Assembly (NCBI GenBank): GCA_030998225.1
Contig: JAPYXD010000555.1
Span: forward strand, 310,001 to 374,000
DNA: 64,000 nt
Direction of reading: 5' to 3'
Source of the DNA: Diplolepis rosae
Taxonomy: Eukaryota; Arthropoda; Insecta; Hymenoptera; Diplolepididae
The position numbers and the translations under genes are program-made. The notes beneath the pieces were generated by a model. The model was given only the letters and a program-made list of their open reading frames with translations. It ran no database searches and had not been told where the DNA came from. Below are positions 1 through 12,030 of this stretch, piece after piece; the stretch's first letter is position 1; each line of letters opens with the position of its first letter.

Positions 1-3000
1 GAAATGTGTTTCACTGAGAATAGGTTCTTACTTAACACATCCCTAATGAAGTGGTGTCGAATGTCTATATGTTTCGATCTCGCGTGATACGTCGGATTTT
101 CCGCCAAAGCTAGACAACTCCTGTTGTCACAATGGATAGTGAGATCACCGTAGCTGCTGAAACCGAGCTCCTGAACTAGTCGCTGAAGATATATGGCCTC
201 CTTGACCGATTCGGCCATCGCCATGTATTCAGCCTCTGTCGTAGACAGTGCTACTGTCTTCTGCTTTCTTGAGTCCCATGAGATAGGTCCTCCGCCGAGT
301 AGGAACATGTATCCTGATTGAGACCTGCGATCTTCGATGCAGCCTCCCCAGTCCGCGTCTACGAATCCTTGGATCGGACCTGGTTTCTTTTTATAGGAAA
401 GTCCTATGTCGGCGGTTCCTTTTAGGTAACGCAACACGCGTTTCGCCGCCTTCCAGTGCTCTGTTCCGTAGCAGTTGTTGAACTGCCCTAATCTGCTAAC
501 TGAATAAGCGATGTCGGGGCGAGTCGTCACTGACAAATAAGTGAGGGCTCCAACGAGCTCACGGTATGGGAGCTTAAATTCATCTTCACTGGGATTTTCA
601 TTTTTTCTGAGTTTTGTCCCCGGGTCGACCGGAGTGGCAGTAGGTTTACAGTCACTCATGTCGAATCTTTGCAGAAGCTCCTGTATGTATCCTTGCTGAC
701 CCATTGAGACTTCTCCCTTGGTTTGTTTAAACTCCACTCCCAAGCAGTAGCTTGCATGGCCTAGATCCTTAACTTCAAAATCAGCAGATAGATTTCTTTT
801 CAGTTCGTCGATTGCCTTTTCATCTCGAGATGCGATGAGGATGTCATCTACATATACAGCAACCATGATTATGTCTTCCCCTGCTCCAGATTGAAAAAGG
901 CATGAGTCCGACTTTGATGGGGTGACACCGATTCGTCTGAGAACTTTGTCCAGCTTGTTGTACCAAGTCCTGCCTGCTTGTCTAAGTCCATAGATGGACT
1001 TCCTGAGAAGGCACACTTTATTGCCCTTTTTAAAATCGTGGAGCATTTTCTTCGCCTTGTTTCCAATTTCACTATTTCTCTCCAGATCGATGACATTTTT
1101 CAGGAACTCTTCGAAGAATTTAGGAGCCTCCATGATAACCTCCTCCTTCAAATCTCCATTAAGATAAGCGGATGCTATGTCAAATTGTCTAATCACTAAG
1201 TTGTTTTGGGCTGCGAGTGATGCCATTAAACGAATTGTGCTAAATCGAGTGACTGGAGCAAAGGTTTCATTAAAATGTATGCCTGGTTGTTGGCTGAAGC
1301 CTTGAGCTATCAGGCGAGCCTTCCTCCTCTCGATTGTACCATCCGGGTTCAGCTTGTTCCGGAGAATCATGCGACTGCCAATGACCTTCCCTTGGCTCGG
1401 ACGATCGATCAAAATCCATGTCTCGTTTTTTATGATGGACTTCATCTCCTCTGCAATAGCGTTACGCCATTCCTGAGCGTCTGATCCTGTCATCGCTTTC
1501 TTTATCGATATTTCTGACATGAAGGTGAACTCTTCATCTTCAATTGGTTCGTCTTCCCCTGGAGCTGAAGGTAGATTTTTGTTTTGTAGAGTACTGCTCC
1601 GTAATCCTGTTCTGATACCAATTCGAGGATTCTTGTTTCCCAACGCAGTCGTGGATCGGCGCCCTTTCGGTCGTCCTGGTTTTCTTTTTGTAATCTCTTC
1701 ATCTGCAACGTTTTCGACTTCATTGTCTGATGGATTACGGTCGGATCCTCGGAAGTCTTCTTGATCGTCAGTCTGTTCGATTTTTTCTTCTTCTGGTGAC
1801 AAATTGTATTCAATTTCAACAAAACGACGATTTTCCTCTCGTTTATGATCCAGGGGCGAAGGATTAATTTGAGTCTCAGCTGCTGTCTTCGGGTTAGTAC
1901 TCATATCCTCCGCAAATTCTACGTCACGACTTATAATCACTCCCCTCTTTTTGGTTGACCAGATTCGGTACGCTTTTGATTCATCGGAGTACCCTAAGAA
2001 GATTCCCTCTTGACCCCGTTGATCTAACTTTCCTCTTTCAGGATCCCTGTCTAGGTAGTGAACTTTACTGCCAAACACTTTCAGATTTGACACGTCTGGC
2101 ACTTCCCCTTCCCATAATTCGTAAGGCGTTTTTCCATTTAGGCTTTTAGTTGGTAATCGATTTCGTAAGTAATTAGCCGTATTGATTGCTTCGGCCCAAA
2201 ACGAGTTAGGGAGATTGGCTTCCATCAAAAGACATCTGGCAGTCTCTAGAAGGGTCCTGTTTTTTCTCTCGGCAGTGCCATTTTGTTCAGGATTATGTGG
2301 CACTGTCAATCTTCGCACTATTCCTCGATTCTTAAGGTAAGAGTCGAATTCTCTGTTGACGTATTCTCGTCCATTATCTGACTGAATCGACTGAACTTGC
2401 TTACCTTTTTGTCTCTCCACCAAGGCGACATATTCTTTAGTTGCATTTAACGCTTCCGCCTTCGATTTTAGGAACCTAACCTCGCACCACTTGGAGTAAT
2501 CATCGATGAATTCGATGTAATATTTCGCCCCTCCAAGTGAGGTTACTCTGGACGGACCCCACACATCTGTGTGAATTAGTTGCAGCATTTCTGAATATCG
2601 ATTAGACTCCTTTGGAAAAGGTGTTCTTGCCATCTTCCCTTTCAGACAAACATCACAAACCATCTTTGTGAACGCATTTGTCAGTTGAATTCCTGTGACG
2701 GCACCTTTTCGCACAGCATCAGAAACATCTTTTACATTTGCGTGACCGAACCGCCTGTGTAAGACTTCGATCGTGGTTTCACACGTTTTTGCACTTGAAA
2801 CCGTACACGCAGTTTCTCCATTTTCTTGCACACAGTACAAGTCCCCGATTCTTTGAGCATAAAGTTCAGTGTTGCCCTTAGCGTTAATAACCTCCGCTAA
2901 GCTTTTTTTAAACAAAACACTATAACCGCGATCGGTGATTTTTGCTACCGATAAGAGATTGGTTCTCAAATCAGGCGCATGCGACGCATTCTCGAGTGAG

Positions 3001-4013
3001 ACACTTTTTAAATCACCGTGCACTTTCGTAGTAAATTGTACTGTTCCTTTACCTAAAATTTCTGAGGTGGAGCTGTCAGCCAGGTTTAACACTCCACGGT
3101 CGGAATCGGTAATTTTCCGGAAACTTTTCTTGTCGTTGCACAGATGGGTCGTCGCCCCACTATCGAGACACCAATTTTTACGTAGATCGATAGATCGATG
3201 ACGGGACACGTTCAAACACACATCTTCCGCGCACTTTGCTGATTGCTTTTTATTTTTGTTAAAACGACATTCAGATTTTAAATGTCCAAGCTTTTTACAC
3301 ACGAAACACCTGGATTGATCCTGAGATCTTTTTGCCGCGTTATCTTTTACGTCCGTCGCGTGATTTCGATTATCACGCCTACCATATTTTTTCACAAACA
3401 TGGCGTCTGAACTCTCGCCTCGTGGACTGTTTTTTCGGGCATCATATTCCTCTATGATTTTAGTACGTAGAGATTCTGGAGTCGGTAAATTGTCTCTAGA
3501 CTCTATAGCGCACCTGAAGTTTTCGAAACTACCAGGCAGGCTATATAGGAGCATTACAGTTAGTAAGTCCGGGTTGATTGCAATTTCCATGTCCGCCAAT
3601 TTATCCACGTTATCGAAGAAATCGTTCAGATGGTCGCGGACATCGTTTCCCTCCGCCATTTTATGTAGCGTGAGTCTTTTCAGCAACGTGGCCTTTCTTG
3701 CCGGCCCTTTGGATTGGTAAATTTCTTCCAATTTTAACCACATTTCCCTCGACGTCGCACAATTTTTCACTTGTTTAATTTCACTCGTGGAAATCGACAG
3801 GATAATGTCCGATTTAGCTTTTTGGTCGCTCTTTACCCAAGCTTGTTCTGCAGCGATAGCTTGTGCATTTTCCCCTCTTTCAGGTTTCGCGGAATCACCA
3901 CTCACATATTCCCACAAGTCAGCCTTGATCAAAACTGCCTGCATTTGCAGTTTCCATGTGTCGAAATTATTTTTATCGAGGAGTTCAATCCTCGTGGAAC
4001 TCGCGCCGTTCAT
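1..4013 (-). CDS. copia-type (Ty1/copia) Gag-Pol polyprotein, C-terminus outside window
   Basis: One continuous minus-strand frame from the ATG at 4013-4011 to the window edge (about 1,337 codons); I translated most of it in short blocks and met no stop or shift. Gag comes first, with a CX2CX4HX4C zinc knuckle near 3256-3315. The protease region follows (WCLDSGATTH near 3170). Next is integrase with D (TDVWGP), D (SDNGRE, near 2375) and E (GTAERKN, near 2275). Reverse transcriptase carries QFDIASAYLNGDL (near 1180) and YVDD (near 850), and RNase H carries DADW and TEAEY (near 235). The order PR-IN-RT-RH defines copia. The last visible residues are the conserved HHFIRD region, so only a short C-terminus is missing. 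The start fits because the PBS and LTR lie directly upstream. The open frame suggests a young, possibly competent copy. Confidence 0.95.
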   Translation of the reverse strand, partial: MNGASSTRIELLDKNNFDTWKLQMQAVLIKADLWEYVSGDSAKPERGENAQAIAAEQAWVKSDQKAKSDIILSISTSEIKQVKNCATSREMWLKLEEIYQSKGPARKATLLKRLTLHKMAEGNDVRDHLNDFFDNVDKLADMEIAINPDLLTVMLLYSLPGSFENFRCAIESRDNLPTPESLRTKIIEEYDARKNSPRGESSDAMFVKKYGRRDNRNHATDVKDNAAKRSQDQSRCFVCKKLGHLKSECRFNKNKKQSAKCAEDVCLNVSRHRSIDLRKNWCLDSGATTHLCNDKKSFRKITDSDRGVLNLADSSTSEILGKGTVQFTTKVHGDLKSVSLENASHAPDLRTNLLSVAKITDRGYSVLFKKSLAEVINAKGNTELYAQRIGDLYCVQENGETACTVSSAKTCETTIEVLHRRFGHANVKDVSDAVRKGAVTGIQLTNAFTKMVCDVCLKGKMARTPFPKESNRYSEMLQLIHTDVWGPSRVTSLGGAKYYIEFIDDYSKWCEVRFLKSKAEALNATKEYVALVERQKGKQVQSIQSDNGREYVNREFDSYLKNRGIVRRLTVPHNPEQNGTAERKNRTLLETARCLLMEANLPNSFWAEAINTANYLRNRLPTKSLNGKTPYELWEGEVPDVSNLKVFGSKVHYLDRDPERGKLDQRGQEGIFLGYSDESKAYRIWSTKKRGVIISRDVEFAEDMSTNPKTAAETQINPSPLDHKREENRRFVEIEYNLSPEEEKIEQTDDQEDFRGSDRNPSDNEVENVADEEITKRKPGRPKGRRSTTALGNKNPRIGIRTGLRSSTLQNKNLPSAPGEDEPIEDEEFTFMSEISIKKAMTGSDAQEWRNAIAEEMKSIIKNETWILIDRPSQGKVIGSRMILRNKLNPDGTIERRKARLIAQGFSQQPGIHFNETFAPVTRFSTIRLMASLAAQNNLVIRQFDIASAYLNGDLKEEVIMEAPKFFEEFLKNVIDLERNSEIGNKAKKMLHDFKKGNKVCLLRKSIYGLRQAGRTWYNKLDKVLRRIGVTPSKSDSCLFQSGAGEDIIMVAVYVDDILIASRDEKAIDELKRNLSADFEVKDLGHASYCLGVEFKQTKGEVSMGQQGYIQELLQRFDMSDCKPTATPVDPGTKLRKNENPSEDEFKLPYRELVGALTYLSVTTRPDIAYSVSRLGQFNNCYGTEHWKAAKRVLRYLKGTADIGLSYKKKPGPIQGFVDADWGGCIEDRRSQSGYMFLLGGGPISWDSRKQKTVALSTTEAEYMAMAESVKEAIYLQRLVQELGFSSYGDLTIHCDNRSCLALAENPTYHARSKHIDIRHHFIRDVLSKNLFSVKHI

Positions 4014-4089
4014 TTTTGTGCTTTTTCACGCGTCGTCACACCCGACACTTTTTCTCTTAACTCTCTTATCTTTCAACAATCGCGTACCT

Positions 4090-4103
4090 CTGGGCCCATA
4101 ACC
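4090..4103 (-). promoter_or_regulatory. primer-binding site, initiator tRNA-Met half molecule
   Basis: On the minus strand the 14 bases GGTTATGGGCCCAG follow the LTR end directly. They are complementary to the internal anticodon-arm part of insect initiator tRNA-Met, which is the known primer type of copia elements. This fixes the LTR boundary and the element's orientation. Confidence 0.85.
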
Positions 4104-4380
4104 TGTTAAGAATAACTGGGTGAGGTTAAAACCAGTAAAACAATCACTTGAACTATGATCAGATTTATTGGAGATTAATCTGTTAATAAACGCACAAAGA
4201 GAGAGATACCGACACGGATGTGGCTGAGCTTGTACTACTACTAGGTTAAAAGACAAAAGCATATATATATTAGGACAAAGGGTTGTGACAGGGCTTTCCT
4301 TTTTGCCACTTTGCGCAAGCGCATATAAAATGGGGCCTTGACTCGAAAAGTTCAAGTTATAAGTAATGTCAATTCTAACA
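4104..4380 (-). repeat. 5' LTR of the copia element (277 bp)
   Basis: Read on the minus strand the LTR starts TGTTAGAATT and ends ATTCTTAACA, giving short imperfect inverted ends with TG...CA termini. It directly abuts the iMet primer site. A minus-strand AATAAA lies at 4164-4169. The partner LTR lies beyond position 1, so LTR age and the target duplication cannot be checked here. Confidence 0.85.
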
Positions 4381-4665
4381 GCATAATCTAGATTTTATTT
4401 GATAAATCCTGAATTTTTTTTTACAGGATAATTCATGGGCTCTGAGTTTTTCAGAATTTTCCAATGTGAGAGTGTTGCAAAACAGATTTTATAGCATGTA
4501 TTGAATTAGGCTTTAATTCCTTCCAATCATATATTTTCCACCGCCATTTAATATCATTGAAATGTGTGCCAATTCGCACTTTCAAGAGGGATTCATTTTC
4601 TTCATAAATGTTTTCGCATTTTATGCTGCGATGTAAAATAGTCATTATATTCTTTGTTTTCGCAG
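4381..4665. other. intron sequence upstream of the ORP exon
   Basis: Between the copia LTR and the ORP acceptor I see no coding signal on the plus strand. It ends in the pyrimidine-rich acceptor TTCTTTGTTTTCGCAG at 4650-4665. Confidence 0.5.
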
Positions 4666-4883
4666 TTTTACCAGTTTACTACATTTGCAATGTCCTTGAA
4701 TGAGATGGAACCCGGAATGGAAAATAATCTTTGCCCAACTGACTCAAGATTTAGACCAGACATTCGCAAACTGGAAACTGGAGATCAAGATGGTGCAGCT
4801 GCTGAAAAAACAAGACTAGAGGAAAAGCAACGTAATTCTCAAAAATTAAGAAAACACAAAAAATGTCCAGAATGGACACCTAG
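4666..4883 (+). CDS. oxysterol-binding protein-related protein (ORP1/ORP2 class), penultimate exon
   Basis: The exon encodes the C-terminal part of the OSBP lipid-transfer domain. It contains FTTFAMSLNE, then PTDSRFRPDIR and EKTRLEEKQR, which are hallmark segments of OSBP-related proteins that move sterols and phosphoinositides at membrane contact sites. It opens after an acceptor (TTTTCGCAG) in phase 0. It ends ACACCTAG|GTAACG, leaving two bases of an Arg codon that are completed by the exon at 13290. The WTP-R-WF junction across the intron is what the ORP1/ORP2 class shows. Upstream exons are not in the window, and a copia element sits antisense just upstream. Confidence 0.9.
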
Positions 4884-4946
4884 GTAACGGAATGCGTTGA
4901 AAAAATTTAATCGTATGCTAAAATTTCTTATGTATTTTGCGCACTA

Positions 4947-5131
4947 CTCTCTAAATCTGAATCAGTCAAATTTTCACTGATTGAATCAGTACTTTTCACT
5001 GTCAAATCAGTCAATTTTCACTGAAATAATCAGTGAAATTTGACTGATTTACAGTAACTTCTTTTTATCTATTTGAATCAGTCAAATTTCACTGATAATC
5101 AGTAGATTTTGACTGATTCAAGTTCAGAGAG
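4947..5131. mobile_element. MITE, CTCTCTAAA family, copy 1 (185 bp)
   Basis: The ends CTCTCTAAATCTGAATCAGTC and its inverse TTCAGAGAG are flanked by TA on both sides (4945-4946 and 5132-5133). The interior is a run of ACTGATT/AATCAGT repeats in both orientations. The same termini and interior recur at 19122-19553 and 63501-63772. Confidence 0.8.
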
Positions 5132-5138
5132 TACGTAG

Positions 5139-5348
5139 AAAAAAAGACTTATTAAGGACGCTGCACAGGGAAAAAATTAGCTGCAGCAGTTAAGAATTGG
5201 CTATCGAAAGAATAAACTCAAAATTATCTATGGTAGCAAATGTTCTGTCATAGCCAATTTTGAGTTCATAATCTTTCGAATAGCTAATTCTTAGCTACTG
5301 CAGCTGATTTTTTTCTCCGTGCAACGTCCCTAATAAGTCTTTATTTTT
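5139..5348. mobile_element. hairpin MITE with GCACGGAGAAAAA-type core ends
   Basis: The arms at about 5139-5230 and 5258-5348 are inverted copies, including GACTTATTAAGGACG outside and AGCTGCAG inside. A GCACRGRGAAAAAA motif sits inside the arms and also forms the ends of the MITE at 12031-12231. No coding capacity. The target duplication is unclear. Confidence 0.65.
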
Positions 5349-5612
5349 GTAAGAGCTAACTTAATTCAATTTCCAATTTTACCTGAAGTAGGGGCTAATG
5401 AGGGGAGGGCCCGACGCGTGGTTCTTTGTCGCTACGTGCAATTACTGTTTTTGCCGCCTATTTATGCTGGAAAATATTTCTAATGAATGAAGGGCTCATG
5501 AACCTTAAGTTACCATACCCTACTTTAGCACTCCATGTTCTATAAACGTAGAGCCCGGACATTATACGCAGATCTCGCGCAAAGTGTGTGATTAGTTGCT
5601 TTTCGCGTGTCA

Positions 5613-8600
5613 TTTAAGGTAGTTCGGTAGCGATCCCTAGCGGACCCGTGTGAGTGAACGGTCATAGAATACTCTGACCGTTCTCTAACCTTTCTATGAC
5701 CTCACATTATTACGGATAAGAACGGTAAAAAAGACATTAAAAGCATTGCAATTATGATTCTGTGGCGAAATTTGGATTAGAAGGTGAAGCAATAAATACA
5801 ATTATCTTATTTCTCAGCGATAAAAACTAGAAAAACATAATACCTGTCACCGAAGGCGGCTTCAACTGCTCTCAGTAGTATTTTGCACGCTAAATTTAAA
5901 AACAGAATTAAAGATTGAGAAATGAAAATGTGTAAGATAAATGAATTTCATAATGAACTTTACGTGATAAAAGTTGCTAAAATTAATTAAAGTTGCATGA
6001 ATAATGTAAGCAGTATTTTTTAAAGCCTCTGATGTCATTCAATTGTCATTTTTTACTTTTGTACATGATGCGACTTTACCGACCGCCGTAACAAATCAAA
6101 CAAATCATTTGGATTAAGAAATGCAACTGTGTAAAATAAATTAATTTAATAATGACATTTACGTAATAAAAGTTGCTGATATTAATTAAATTTGAATGAA
6201 TAATGTAAAGTCTCTGATGTCATTCAATTGTTATTTTTTACTTTTATGCATGATGCGAATTCGTGGACCACAGTTACAAATCCTAAAAAGTATTTTCTAA
6301 AAACTATTGATAAATGATTTGGGGTAATTCAAAATACGCAAAATAAGAGAAACAATATTTATAATTTGACAGTATTTGTATTTGCATTATTTTGGGCGAT
6401 ATTACCTCTAATATACAGATGTATATCCAAGTGCAAGAGCTTAAGATCATGTATCAACCAGTACAGCTGACTAAATCAATGATATCAGTTTCCCCCCAGG
6501 ATTTTCCCATAAAAATAAATTTTGATATTTGAAAATTTAGGACATAATAAAGGTCATATTAGCGGATGTCTGTAGACTTTAATTACTTTTAAACAATAAA
6601 AAATAATAATTCCTGTTTTACCGACACTAAAACTTATTTAATTTCTCAAAACTAATTAAAGTCTACAGCCATCCGCTATTGTGTCTTTTATTATGTCCTA
6701 GAGTTTCAGCTGAAAAAATTCATTATTGTAAAAAAAAAACATACAAATAACATAACTCTACTCGTATTGAATGATATTGTATGTATAATTGCATATTTAT
6801 ATGAATTTAGTTTCGGGAGACGCATTTGTATTAATTTTAATTGTATACCGTGCTCTTTTGTAAATTCGACATAATTCTGTATAGAAAAACTCTTTTTTGC
6901 TATTGACTCAATAATATCAATTCCCCGAGATTTTTCAACAATAATGAATTTTTTCAGCTGAAACTCTAGGACATAATAAAGGACACAATAGCGGATGGCT
7001 GTAGACTTCAATTAGTTTTGAGCAATTAAATAAGTTTTAGTGTCGGTAAAACAGGAATTATTATTTTTTATTGTTTAAAAGTAATTAAAGTCTACAGACA
7101 TCCGCTAATATGACCTTTATTATGTCCTAAATTTTCAAATATCAAAATTTATTTTTATGGGAAAATCCTGGGGGGAAACTGATATTATTGATTTAGTCAG
7201 CTGTACTGGTTGGTACATGGTCTTAAGTTCTTCCAGTTGGACATACATGTGTATATTAGAGGTAATATCACCCAAAATAATGCAAATACGAATACTGTCA
7301 AATTATAAATATTCTTTCTCTTATTTTGCGTATTTTGAATTACCCCAAATCATTTATCAATACTTTTTAGAAAATACTTTTTAGGATTTGTGACTGTGGT
7401 CCATGAATTCGCATCATGCATAAAAGTAAAAAATAACAATTGAATGACATCAGAGACTTTACATTATTCATGCAACTTTAATTAATACTAGCAACTTTTA
7501 TTACGTAAATGTCATTATTAAATTAATTTATTTTACAAATTTGCATTTCTTAATCCAAATGAATTGTTTGATTTGTTACGGCGGTCGGTAAAGTCGCATC
7601 ATGTACAAAAGTAAAAAATGACAATTGAATGGCGTCAGAAACTTGACATTATTCATGCAACTTTAATTAATATCAGCAACTTTTATTACGTAAAGTTCAT
7701 TATTAAATTCATTTATTTTAAACATTTGCATTTCTCAATCCTAATGATTTGTTTGATTAGTCACGGCGGTCGGTAAAGTCGCATCATGCACAAAAGAAAA
7801 AAATTACAATTGAATGAAATCAGAGGCTTTAAAAAATACTGTTTACATTATTCATGCAACTTTAATTAATTTTAGCAAATTTTATTACGTAAAGTTCATT
7901 ATTAAATTCATTTATTTTACACATTAGCATTTCTCAATCTTTAATTCTGTTTTTAAATTTAGCGCGCAAAATGCTACCGAGAGCAGTTGAAGCCGCCTTC
8001 AGTGACAGGTATTATGTTTATCTAGTTTTTATCGCTGAGAAATAAGATAATTGTATTTATTGCTTCACCTTCTAATCCAAATTTCGCCACAGAATCATAA
8101 TTGCAATGCTTTTAATGTCTTTTTTACCGTTCTTAGCCGTAATAATGCGAGGTCATAGAACGGTCAGAGTATTCTATGACCGTTCTCTCACACAGGTCCG
8201 CTAGGGATCAAATGAGCAACTACAACAATTTTTCAAAAATGTTTCATGCGCGTTGCGAAATTCCGAACATTGTGCGGAAAATTTTTTTCCGGTTGTAATT
8301 TACTATTAATACCTATAAAGATTGAAAAAAAAATGTTTTCCATTAATTTACAATCTTTATTCGACTCTCGGAGTATTTCTTTCGGTAAACTTCGGCAATC
8401 ATCGCGCTGCGCCAATCACTTGGGATCCAATCGCTGACTCACCCGACGAGATGACAACTATAGTGTTATCGTCAGCTGAGCGAAAATATGGATTCCACTT
8501 TCTTTTTATTCTTGTTTTCTGGCGTTTATTTCAAAATAATTTTCCGAGATACACGGTAAGATATGATTTTCAAAGAAAAATTAATATTCTTATGAAATTT

Positions 8601-8859
8601 CCCAACGGTTCCATAGTTTACCGTAACGCCGCCACCAGAAAATTGTTCGCAAATTCGTAATATTATGAGCCCGCGAAATGACTTTCCATAAGTGCCCACG
8701 TTAAAATTCCATATTTTGAGACGTGATAATTGAAAATTGAATACGGTAAGGCCCAAAATGGCAGAGAACTTTTCGATCGGGAGGAGTCTAATCTATCGAT
8801 ATATGAAATAAAAAAGGGCACTTAACCACCCCCCCTTCTCACTACCGGACTACCTTAAA
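5613..8859. mobile_element. fold-back DNA element with about 1.1-1.3-kb inverted arms
   Basis: The outer ends TTTAAGGTAGTTCGGTAG (5613-5630) and CTACCGGACTACCTTAAA (8842-8859) are inverted; TTAA is present at both edges and may be the target duplication. Inside, 5632 to about 6727 and about 6945 to 8209 form a long near-identical inverted repeat starting GATCCCTAGCGGACC, around a spacer of about 217 bp. The arms contain a tandem unit of about 170 bp, two copies in the left arm and three in the right. The 8210-8841 segment is unpaired. No transposase is seen, so it is non-autonomous. Confidence 0.75.
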
Positions 8860-9325
8860 GTTCTTGAAATACAATGTGTTTTTTGTTCATTATAAATAAT
8901 TGTATTTCAACTTGTGTAAATAACCATTACATCTGAACTATGAAATTTCGAGCAAAATATCAGGTTTACCTATTCGGTAAATGAATAATTAAAATGACAA
9001 AGGTTAATTTTAGTTACAAAATAGTAATTTAATAATTCGATCTTTTGCACAGAATGTCTTAATTTCAATATAATATTCATTAACACGTTCACGCCGGCCC
9101 TGTAATTCATGCTCCTCGCCCATTGGCGGCTGCGCTTAAATGCGCTTAAAGCTTTTCGCTCTATCGGACGGGAGCTAATCCAGTTCACGCCATAGTGAAA
9201 AAAACATAGTTTTCGTCAGAGCCATCTGGCGTAAGCTCAAAACCCTGAATGAAGATAATAGATGACTGTTCAGATCATGTTCAGATAATTCAGGAAATAA
9301 TGAAATCGGAATAAACCTTGAGGTT

Positions 9326-9614
9326 AAAATGAAATTATTTAAGTAATTATTCGAATCGTATTAATAATCTAGCTTTTTGTGATCGCAGTTTCTTGATGAG
9401 TGCATCCTCACATACATGGAGTTTTAACTGTGTATCGAAGAGTACTGTCAGGCTAAACACAAATAGAGATGATCACCCGAGCGTCCCAAAATTACAAAGA
9501 TCTACATTGAAATAATAATACTCCATGTATGTGAGGATGCACTCATCAGGAAACTGCAATCACAAAAGCAAGATTATCAATGCGATTCGAATAATTACTT
9601 ATATCATTTTATTT
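9326..9614. repeat. inverted-repeat (hairpin) element
   Basis: The arms at about 9326-9424 and 9521-9614 are imperfect inverted copies sharing CTCCATGTATGTGAGGATGC and GATTCGAATAATTACTTA, around a loop of about 96 bp. No coding capacity is seen. Confidence 0.7.
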
Positions 9615-9819
9615 AAAATCAAAGTTTAGCCGATCCATTCGCATCTTAGCACATCTTAGTGATCATTAGTGATGCAACTACGTTGCGGCGGTCAGCGGGG
9701 TGAGGTTTAAGAAATTATACTTCGGCGCCATCTGGCGTAAGCTCAAAACAGGATCAAAATTTACTGGCCGCTATCGTCTATGCTCGCGACCACAGCCTGG
9801 TACCACCGGACACCGGTGG

Positions 9820-11068
9820 TACGCACCATGGAGGAGTATAAGGAGACGTATCTTAGGCTGGGGAACTCGACTTTTATTGGTCATGGTTTTCCGGAATAAT
9901 TCGTGGAGTCGGGAAATAGAATAATTTTACTGAATCGAATTTCAGCGCCTCTGCTGGACGGAATCTGACTTGTTTTCCGGCTTTTTCTGTTTTCACACAT
10001 AACCACCAATTTGAATGTTGACACTTTCGTGGGTTTTCGGTCCATTTTATTTGAAAAATCGTAGAGAATGAAGTGTTTTATTCCCGACTGTGACTCTACC
10101 ACTGATTTAAAATCTAATTTTCGGAAAAATGGGGGGAAAAGCCACTTTTTTCGTACACCAAGAACGGTAAGTAATCCCAACCTGAGTTGCAATATTTGTA
10201 ACTGTAACTTTATTTTAACTGTAATCTTTGATGCAGATTTTATCTAATTTTTATTGAAATTAAATTTCTAATTAAGTAGTTCAACATGTATCTATGCATA
10301 GCATTTCTTTATTTTCGTGTAGTATAAAGTATGTATTCCCTATTTATTGGAAAACATTTTTTATAAATAAAACTTATTTTAAAATATTTCTTTGACAGGA
10401 AGAGAAGCTTCAAATTTGGCAGAATGCAATATCTGCATCTGCATGTGGATTTCATGCAGTGATTCTTGAAAGCTTTTAAATATCTGTTCCTTTATGCGTT
10501 TACTGCTCCTCTTACGTTTTTCCAATTTCGTACTCATATTTGCAAATTAAAAGCATACAAATAAATTTAACATTAATTTTTATAATCCACTGAATCTCCG
10601 AGACCAATATTTTTTAAAATCTATTGTAAGAACATGCATTTTATGTATGTTTTAACAAATTGAATTTAAAAATAATATTAAAAATTAAAAACAAAAAGAA
10701 CTTTTTGAATCAAACGCATTTTACATAACTATCGACCGCATTTATAACCAAACATATATAAATTTTAAAGGCAGCTACTTACTTTATTTTATTTTTCGAT
10801 TTTTTACACTTTCACCATTTCTTTCTTTTCTTTCTTATTTAATTGTTATTCTCTTTATCTTATTCTATTCAGTAATACAAGAAATTCATAACCTCCATAT
10901 GTCACGCGAACGTTTGCTATTAATGCGCAGTGCGGCCACAGTGGCGCTGGAGTTCGATTCAGCAAAATTATTCTATTTCCCGACTCCACGAATTATTCCG
11001 GAAAATCCCGACGTGACCAATAGCTTTGATATGTCTCCTTATACTCCTCCATGGTACGCACCGCCCGA
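9820..11068. mobile_element. inverted-repeat-flanked element, about 1.25 kb
   Basis: The terminal arms 9820-9950 and 10941-11068 are inverted relatives. Both contain CCATGGAGGAGTATAAGGAGAC and CCGGAATAATTCGTGGAGTCG in opposite orientation. The interior is AT-rich without a coding frame. A short related motif (CACCGGTGGTA) recurs near 11582. The class and target duplication are undetermined. Confidence 0.55.
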
Positions 11069-12030
11069 TGAGGCAGTCTAGTCCACAGTGGGTCTACTCA
11101 TATAGGAGAAAAGGGGAACGAATTATAATGTTTGCTATCAACAAGTGGTGGCGCTATTGTCGCTACCGATGTTATTTTTAAGCTGTTGTAACCATAGCAA
11201 CCATATCATTGTCAGTTGAAATAATACAGCCGATGCTCATTTTACTCAACTACCGTTCGAAGCACCTCAAGCGTCGGTGATATATTTATACATTTCAGGT
11301 TAACCCACTGACGCATTGTGATGCCCTATCGTCGACAACGTTTTAGTAAACTCCTTACTATTTCCTATGTAACGCTTATTGATATTCACTTTGGGTGAAT
11401 TAGGTATTTATCAAATTCATTTTACCCGACTAGGATTTAATAAATGTTCAAATGTCCTTAAGTCCCAAGTTTAATCGACAGAGTTGAGTAAAATTACTTC
11501 AACTATTTTTCTCCATGTAATAGTACAGTATTTAACTGTTCATTGTGATTCATATTTAAAAATTCTTGTGTATGGTGCGGGCCACCGGTGGTATGTGCTG
11601 GCGTGATCGTGTTAATGTAAGTCAAAATACCACTACACGGAGACAAATAATTCGAATAATTTTTTTCAACATTCGATCAAAGTTGGGACATATGGAGAAG
11701 TTAGAAATATTATTTAGTATCACTGTAATTATTTGTGATGTACGAAATGTTCAAGAATGAATCATAGTTCAGTAAAATTTAAAAGTGTAGAGTAAAGTAT
11801 GAAAGCGTGCATTAAAGATTTCTAAAAATATATATTATTACTCGTAATATAATTATAAAAAAACCAATCTTTTATTCAAAATCACAAAAATATTAGAGCC
11901 TTCCGTTTATTCTACTCTACGCTTCACTCGAGAGTTTAGTAAATCGTGAGTCGCAAGACTTGTTCCTCTATATCTATTCACGGAGGAACGAATGAAAGTA
12001 ATCTGTATCCGTTAAGTGGGTATTCTACTC

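Noticed and set aside
6706..7384. Small frames in the centre of the fold-back element as a transposase
   Set aside because: They are short, AT-driven and mirror each other through the inverted repeat; no catalytic motif.
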